Assembly: GCF_902459565.1 (NCBI RefSeq)
Contig: NZ_CABPSN010000009.1
Span: 180,119-244,118, forward strand
DNA: 64,000 nucleotides
Reading direction: 5' to 3'
From: Pandoraea aquatica
GTDB taxonomy: Bacteria > Pseudomonadota > Gammaproteobacteria > Burkholderiales > Burkholderiaceae
Shown here in pieces: positions 59,586-64,000 of the stretch. Position 1 is the first letter of the stretch. Each line of letters opens with the position of its first letter. The notes below the pieces were generated by a model that was given only the letters and a program-made list of their open reading frames with translations, had not been told where the DNA came from and made no database searches. The position numbers were made by a program, and so were the translations under genes.

Positions 59586-59786
59586 GCCGATGTAGTCCTC
59601 CGATTGCTGCCGTGTTGATGCGATTGATGCAGATGGTGCCGGGATGCAGGCCCGGGCGCGAACGCTTCATGCTGCCCGTCGCGGATGCATCCCGCTAATT
59701 CGATTATCTGAGCAAAGCGCAGTTATTGCCTGATGCAGCGGATTCACCGCATGTCGGCCGGTACCGGAGAGGCCGGCACCTCGTGC

Positions 59787-60371
59787 TCAGGGTGCACTGG
59801 CCTTTTGCGGCGTCAACACCAGTTTGTCGGTGTCGTAACCCTGCTTACGGAGCTGGGCACGCATTTGATTCAGCGTGTCGTCGTCGATTTTCGGCGAGCG
59901 CGAGAGGATCCAGAGATACTCGCGGCTTGGCTCTCCGACAGCGGCATACTGATAGTCACCGTCGAGCACGATAACCCAGTAGTTGGCCCAAAGCCAGGGA
60001 ATCCAGCGCAACCAGTCCGGCGCGAACGTCACTTTGAAGCGTGCGGTGCCGGTGCCCTGCCCGTCGGTGCGCGCCAGCCCGGTATCGCTTGCATAAGTGC
60101 CATCTTCCTTTCGGCACTTATTGGTCACTTCGATCTTGCCGTCCGGACGTGCCACGTATTCTGCGGTCACATCAGACACACATTTTCGCTCGAAGAAATT
60201 CGGGTAGCGTGCTATTTCGTACCAGGTGCCGACATAGCGCGCCTTATCGATCTTTTGCACGGGACGCACGCGTGTCGTGAGCGATTCCTGCCCGGACTGC
60301 GCCCAGGCCACGGCCGCCACCACCGACAATCCAACCATCACAGCACCGGCCCAACGTGTCATTCGGGTCAT
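59787..60371 (-). CDS. Periplasmic lipocalin, Blc-like
   Basis: 194 residues. A signal peptide ([20 protein letters not shown]) ends with AWA and has no lipobox Cys, so it is probably exported as a soluble protein, unlike E. coli Blc, a lipoprotein. The lipocalin signature [17 protein letters not shown] and the later [35 protein letters not shown] are clear. Blc-type proteins bind fatty acids or lysophospholipids. Its start overlaps the rsmG stop by four bases, placing it in the mnmG-rsmG operon. Confidence 0.9.
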   Translation of the reverse strand: MTRMTRWAGAVMVGLSVVAAVAWAQSGQESLTTRVRPVQKIDKARYVGTWYEIARYPNFFERKCVSDVTAEYVARPDGKIEVTNKCRKEDGTYASDTGLARTDGQGTGTARFKVTFAPDWLRWIPWLWANYWVIVLDGDYQYAAVGEPSREYLWILSRSPKIDDDTLNQMRAQLRKQGYDTDKLVLTPQKASAP

Positions 60372-61045
60372 GCCGTCACCTTCACGCGGAGCAAATGACG
60401 CTCGGCGTCGAGAAATGGCACGTTCAGCGCCAGCCGTTCGACCAGCTCGCAGCCGTCGGGCAACGCCAGTTCGCTTTCGGCGGCCACACCCTTCATGGCC
60501 CAGAAGCTACCACCGGGGGCTAGCAAGTTACGGCCAAGCGTGACGAAATCGTTCAATTCGGCGAAGGCGCGCGAGACGATGGCGTCGAACGGTGCCGGCA
60601 CTTCCTTACCGACGACAAGCGACTCCACCCGGCCGGTCACGACCGTCAGATTGGTCAGCTTGAACGTGGCACGGGCTTGCGTCAGAAAAGCGGTCTTCTT
60701 GTGGACGATGTCGTTCACCGTCACCTGCCAGTCCGGGCGCACGATCGCCAGCACCACGCCGGGCAGGCCACCGCCGGAACCGACGTCCAGCACACGTGAA
60801 ATCGGTTCGCGATCCAGTCGCGGCAGAATCGAGAGCGAATCGAGCAGATGCTTGACGACCATCTGTCGCGGGTCGCGGATCGACGTCATTTGCAGCGAAG
60901 CATTCCACTTCGCCAGGAGCATCTGATAGTCCAGCAGGCGTGCCTGTTGATCGGCACTGATCGTCAGACCCAGTTGTTCGATGCCATCAGCCAGCAATGC
61001 AGCGAGTTCGTTGCCGCCTTGTGCGGCATTACGCGGAGCAGTCAT
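60368..61045 (-). CDS. rsmG: 16S rRNA m7G527 methyltransferase RsmG (GidB)
   Basis: 225 residues. The SAM-binding motif [20 protein letters not shown] and the N-terminal [33 protein letters not shown], with [19 protein letters not shown], are diagnostic of GidB/RsmG. It methylates G527 of 16S rRNA. It follows mnmG after 12 bases and overlaps the lipocalin gene, as gidB follows gidA in most proteobacteria. Confidence 0.97.
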   Translation of the reverse strand: MTAPRNAAQGGNELAALLADGIEQLGLTISADQQARLLDYQMLLAKWNASLQMTSIRDPRQMVVKHLLDSLSILPRLDREPISRVLDVGSGGGLPGVVLAIVRPDWQVTVNDIVHKKTAFLTQARATFKLTNLTVVTGRVESLVVGKEVPAPFDAIVSRAFAELNDFVTLGRNLLAPGGSFWAMKGVAAESELALPDGCELVERLALNVPFLDAERHLLRVKVTA

Positions 61046-61057
61046 GAGGTCTCCGCG

Positions 61058-63040
61058 TCAGGCAGCGTGCTGACCGCCGGTGTCGCCATCGCTGGCAACA
61101 TCGGTGTCCGCCGTCGCTTCCCCTGACGCGCGGCGGCGTCCGAGTCCCTTCTTCAGGTGGATCATGAGCAGCGAGATCGCCGCGGGTGTGACACCGGAAA
61201 TGCGCGAGGCCTGACCCAGCGTTTCCGGACGCTGCGCGTTGAGCTTCTGACGCACCTCGATCGACAGGCCGCGAACGTCGTTGTAATCGATGCTGGCGGG
61301 CAGCACCGTATTCTCGTTCGCTTCCTTGCGCACGATCTCGTCGGCCTGACGGTCGATGTAGCCCTGATACTTGACCGCAATCTCGATCTGCTCGCGAATC
61401 TGATTGGCTTGCAGCACGTCATCCGACAGCGCGGTTTCAGGTGCAAGTCGACCGCCCTGCACTGCCATCAGCGCGTCGTACCCGACTTCCGGGCGACGCA
61501 ACAGGTCGGCCAGCGAGTACTCGTGATCGATCGCCTTACCGAGCAACGGCACCGAATCTTCCGCCGGGAACGTCTTCGGATTCACCCACGTCGATTTGAG
61601 ACGTTCTGTTTCACGTGAAACAGCATCGCGCTTGCGGCAGAACGCTTCCCAACGAATATCGTCGACCACACCGAGTTCACGGCCCACTTCCGTCAGACGC
61701 ATATCCGCGTTGTCTTCACGTAGCGACAGGCGATATTCGGCGCGGCTGGTGAACATACGATACGGCTCGGACACACCGCGCGTGATCAGGTCGTCGACCA
61801 GCACACCGAGGTAAGCCTGATCGCGACGCGGGCACCAGGCTTCGCGGCCCTGCACTTGCAGCGCGGCGTTGATGCCGGCGAGCAGGCCCTGTGCGGCAGC
61901 TTCTTCGTAGCCGGTCGTGCCATTGATCTGTCCGGCAAAGAACAGGCCCGAAATCACGCGGGTTTCCAGCGAACTGCGCAGACCACGCGGATCGAAGTAG
62001 TCGTACTCGATGGCGTAGCCTGGACGCAGAATGTAGGCGTTCTCCATCCCCTTCATCGAGCGGACGAGTTCCAGCTGCACATCGAAAGGCAGGCTGGTGG
62101 AGATACCGTTCGGGTAGTACTCGTTGGTCGTCAGACCTTCGGGTTCGAGATAGATCTGATGCGAAGTCTTATCGGCGAAGCGATGGATCTTGTCTTCGAT
62201 GGACGGGCAATAGCGCGGCCCGACACCTTCGATGACGCCCGTGTACATCGGCGAGCGGTCGAGACCGCCACGGATGATATCGTGCGTCCGTTCGTTGGTA
62301 TGCGTGACCCAGCACGGCACTTGGCGCGGGTGCTGGTCAGGGCGTCCCAGGAACGAGAAAACCGGCACCGGATCCAGATCACCCGGCTGCTCTTCGAGGA
62401 CGGAAAAATCGATGGAACGCCCGTCGATACGCGGCGGCGTACCCGTCTTCAACCGACCTTGCGGCAACTTCAACTCTTTCAGCCGTGCGGAAAGGCTGAT
62501 TGCGGCGGGATCACCGGCACGCCCGCCGACATAATTGTTCAGCCCGACGTGGATCTTGCCGTCGAGGAAGGTCCCGGCGGTGAGCACCACAGCACGGGCG
62601 CGGAAGCGCAGCCCGACTTGCGTGATTGCCCCGACAACGCGGTCACCTTCGACAATAAGATCTTCCACGGCTTGTTGGAAGAGCCATAAATTCGGCTGAT
62701 TCTCGAGGCGATGACGGATCGCTTGCTTGTAAAGAAGCCGGTCGGCCTGAGCGCGAGTCGCACGGACAGCGGGACCTTTGGACGAATTCAGAATACGAAA
62801 CTGAATACCGCCCTCGTCGGTAGCGGCGGCCATGGCGCCGCCGAGCGCATCTACCTCTTTGACGAGGTGGCCTTTGCCAATCCCACCGATGGAGGGATTG
62901 CAGCTCATCTGGCCGAGCGTCTCGATATTGTGGGTGAGCAGAAGTGTCTTACAGCCCATGCGGGCCGAGGCGAGCGCAGCCTCGGTACCGGCATGGCCGC
63001 CACCCACCACGATCACGTCAAACTCGGTCGGATAAAGCAT
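61058..63040 (-). CDS. mnmG: tRNA uridine 5-carboxymethylaminomethyl modification enzyme MnmG (GidA)
   Basis: 660 residues. FAD-binding [60 protein letters not shown] and [20 protein letters not shown] are diagnostic. With MnmE it modifies the wobble uridine of several tRNAs. The C-terminal tail ([21 protein letters not shown]) is longer than in E. coli. A perfect parS site (61607-61622) is written into its coding sequence. First gene of the mnmG-rsmG-lipocalin run; its 960-base upstream region is gene-free up to the window edge. Confidence 0.97.
   Translation of the reverse strand: MLYPTEFDVIVVGGGHAGTEAALASARMGCKTLLLTHNIETLGQMSCNPSIGGIGKGHLVKEVDALGGAMAAATDEGGIQFRILNSSKGPAVRATRAQADRLLYKQAIRHRLENQPNLWLFQQAVEDLIVEGDRVVGAITQVGLRFRARAVVLTAGTFLDGKIHVGLNNYVGGRAGDPAAISLSARLKELKLPQGRLKTGTPPRIDGRSIDFSVLEEQPGDLDPVPVFSFLGRPDQHPRQVPCWVTHTNERTHDIIRGGLDRSPMYTGVIEGVGPRYCPSIEDKIHRFADKTSHQIYLEPEGLTTNEYYPNGISTSLPFDVQLELVRSMKGMENAYILRPGYAIEYDYFDPRGLRSSLETRVISGLFFAGQINGTTGYEEAAAQGLLAGINAALQVQGREAWCPRRDQAYLGVLVDDLITRGVSEPYRMFTSRAEYRLSLREDNADMRLTEVGRELGVVDDIRWEAFCRKRDAVSRETERLKSTWVNPKTFPAEDSVPLLGKAIDHEYSLADLLRRPEVGYDALMAVQGGRLAPETALSDDVLQANQIREQIEIAVKYQGYIDRQADEIVRKEANENTVLPASIDYNDVRGLSIEVRQKLNAQRPETLGQASRISGVTPAAISLLMIHLKKGLGRRRASGEATADTDVASDGDTGGQHAA
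61607..61622. other. parS site 1 (inside mnmG)
   Basis: TGTTTCACGTGAAACA, a perfect 16-base match to the chromosomal parS consensus. It lies within the mnmG coding region, where its core encodes Val-Ser-Arg-Glu-Thr. Confidence 0.95.
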
Positions 63041-63129
63041 CGCAATATTGCCGCTGACGGCAAACTCTCTGGATTCGGTAATTGCGGAATTATAGCGGTA
63101 TTGCGATGCATCATTTGTAACTGCACTCG

Positions 63130-63145
63130 TGTTTCACGTGGAACG
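63130..63145. other. parS-like site 2 (degenerate)
   Basis: TGTTTCACGTGGAACG differs from the parS consensus at two positions (12 and 16). The CACGTG centre is kept. It lies 90 bases upstream of mnmG. Confidence 0.6.
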
Positions 63146-63172
63146 TTAGGGGAAAGCGACGGTTTTGTGGGA

Positions 63173-63188
63173 TGTTCCACGTGGAACG
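63173..63188. other. parS-like site 3 (degenerate)
   Basis: TGTTCCACGTGGAACG, with the inner TTCCACGTGGAA perfectly symmetric. Three positions differ from the parS consensus. It is close to site 2 and may be a weaker ParB site. Confidence 0.55.
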
Positions 63189-63347
63189 TTGATGTGTTTT
63201 GGTGGCTAATCAGGGGCATCGGTCGTGTTTCAGAGGATGTGCCGAACTACGCCCGCATTGGTTTCTTGCCGTAGAAGTCAGATGTTGCCTCTCATCTTCA
63301 GGCGGAAACCCTTCGGTGCAACCACCTCACAGCCCTCTCAAACATCC

Positions 63348-63434
63348 GGGCAGTGGGGATTGTGGGCACTCGGCTGTGCTCCACTTGAAAGTCGCTTCGC
63401 CAGAGTGCCCACAATCCCCACCACTCAATTGCCC
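63348..63434. repeat. Long stem-loop repeat, copy 1
   Basis: The outer stem pairs GGGCA (63348-63352) with TGCCC (63430-63434). The main stem pairs GTGGGGATTGTGGGCACTC (63353-63371) with GAGTGCCCACAATCCCCAC (63403-63421), a perfect 19 bp. Eight bases bulge on the 3' side between the two stems. A 31-base loop (63372-63402) is nearly identical to that of copy 2. Copy 2 lies 382 bases away. A parS site follows 32 bases after the outer stem. I do not recognise the family. Confidence 0.85.
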
Positions 63435-63466
63435 AGGACCAACCGCCCATCAATGCTTGCGATGTC

Positions 63467-63482
63467 TGTTTCACGTGAAACA
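63467..63482. other. parS site 4
   Basis: TGTTTCACGTGAAACA, a perfect match to the consensus, 32 bases after hairpin copy 1. Confidence 0.95.
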
Positions 63483-63567
63483 TGATTGCCCCTGGTCTGC
63501 CAATCGAATGGCCTAACTACACGTCCTTGTTCGGATAAAACGGTGGGCTATCGAAGACTGGCGCATC

Positions 63568-63583
63568 CGTTTCACGTGAAACA
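63568..63583. other. parS site 5
   Basis: CGTTTCACGTGAAACA has the full GTTTCACGTGAAAC core; only the first base differs from the 16-base consensus. Confidence 0.92.
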
Positions 63584-63729
63584 TTGAGATGAGACCGTGA
63601 CGGCCAACGCACACCACCCCAAAGAGCTTCTATTTCTCGGCGAACGCCCCGCCCTCTCTCGCACGAATGCCCCGCCGTGGCACGCTAAGACCACTCGGTG
63701 CCAACATCGCGTCGTCCTCGCAAGCTTCC

Positions 63730-63816
63730 GGGCAGTGGGGATCGGAGGCACTCGGCTGTGCTCCACCTGAAAGTCGCTTCGCCAGAGTGCCCCCGATCCC
63801 CACTACTCAATTGCCC
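63730..63816. repeat. Long stem-loop repeat, copy 2
   Basis: Same fold as copy 1: GGGCA (63730-63734) with TGCCC (63812-63816) outside, and GTGGGGATCGGAGGCACTC (63735-63753) with GAGTGCCCCCGATCCCCAC (63785-63803) as the main stem. The 31-base loop (63754-63784) differs from copy 1 at a single base (63767). In the stem, two pairs changed on both sides and stayed paired, and one became a G-U pair when read on the minus strand. A parS site follows 28 bases later. Confidence 0.85.
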
Positions 63817-63844
63817 GGGACCAATCACCCGAGGATGTGCGTGC

Positions 63845-63860
63845 GGTTTCACGTGAAACA
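63845..63860. other. parS site 6
   Basis: GGTTTCACGTGAAACA has the full 14-base core with the first base changed, 28 bases after hairpin copy 2. Confidence 0.92.
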
Positions 63861-63940
63861 TGTTTGACATTCGTGGCGAGCGAAACGGCTGTCCACTGCT
63901 CTCACTTCTCGCCCTAAGGTGCCGGCCTTTGGATCGCATT

Positions 63941-63956
63941 GGTTTCACGTGAAACA
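63941..63956. other. parS site 7
   Basis: GGTTTCACGTGAAACA has the full core; first base differs from the consensus. It is 80 bases from site 6. Confidence 0.92.
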
Positions 63957-64000
63957 CCACTCTCCCGTAGAGACATCTCACTCAGACGAATTCCGATGCT

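Larger units (their letters stand above)
63041..64000. other. Gene-free region upstream of mnmG with parS sites and two hairpins
   Basis: 960 bases to the window edge without a credible gene. The short open frames here are read through parS sites and hairpin repeats and lack ribosome sites and family motifs. The region contains six of the seven parS-like sites and two long stem-loops. I found no DnaA box match to TTATCCACA, so I do not call it oriC, though mnmG-parAB regions lie near it in related genomes. Confidence 0.75.

Noticed and set aside
63298..63766. Two short minus-strand frames sharing FQVEHSRVP-like and VEHSRVP-like segments
   Set aside because: The similarity comes from translating the duplicated hairpin repeat; there is no ribosome site and the frames end in the repeat.
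63041..64000. Chromosomal origin oriC
   Set aside because: No TTATCCACA-type DnaA boxes and no AT-rich unwinding element were found; only parS sites and hairpins are seen.

Overview
The window is a GC-rich stretch of bacterial chromosome. Its gene content and order (fli/flg/flh/che/mot genes under an FlhDC master regulator, then atpIBEFHAGDC, parAB, rsmG and mnmG) fit a betaproteobacterium of the Burkholderiaceae. The layout most resembles Pandoraea or close relatives, but the genus is an inference. Almost the whole window is a flagellar and chemotaxis supercluster (about 1-44.9 kb) followed by origin-proximal housekeeping genes (about 48.9-64 kb).

Layout. 1-7022 (+): end of fliI, then fliJ, fliK, and fliLMNOPQR (export gate and C-ring), closed by a strong bidirectional terminator. 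7126-17953 (-): the rod/hook/ring operon flgBCDEFGHIJ and the hook-filament junction genes flgKL. Divergent from flgB, 18328-20314 (+): flgA, flgM, flgN. 20330-22026: three genes unrelated to motility (a TonB-like membrane protein, a Nudix hydrolase and a small CBU_0592-like membrane protein). 22106-28277 (-): flhB-flhA-flhF-flhG-fliA. 28426-43760 (-): motA-motB-cheY-cheA-cheW, three tandem chemoreceptors, then cheR-cheD-cheB-cheY-cheZ. 43890-44887 (-): flhDC. 45558-48631 (-): a Bcr/CflA-type exporter and an acyl-CoA synthetase. 48911-56387 (-): the complete F1Fo ATP synthase operon atpIBEFHAGDC with a recognisable promoter and terminator. 56631-63040 (-): an anion-type transporter, parB, parA, a lipocalin, rsmG, mnmG. 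63041-64000: a gene-free region packed with parS sites and two long hairpins.

How it works together. FlhDC is at the top of the cascade and FliA (sigma-28) drives late genes, held by FlgM until the hook is complete. Sigma-28-like promoter sequences are visible before flgM, motA, flgK and fliL, and one lies upstream of flhD itself, which would close a feedback loop. FlhF and FlhG are expected to set flagellar position and number; this FlhG lacks the lysines of its ATP-binding loop. The che operon encodes a full adaptation system (CheR, CheB, CheD) and a CheZ phosphatase; two of its three receptors end in a CheR-tethering pentapeptide.

The most unusual part is the right end. Seven parS or parS-like ParB sites surround parAB-rsmG-mnmG, one of them inside the mnmG coding sequence. 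Upstream of mnmG two hairpins of about 87 nt, each followed closely by a parS site, share an almost identical loop while their stems carry compensatory base changes. This looks like a duplicated structural element with a maintained fold, and I do not recognise it as a known family.
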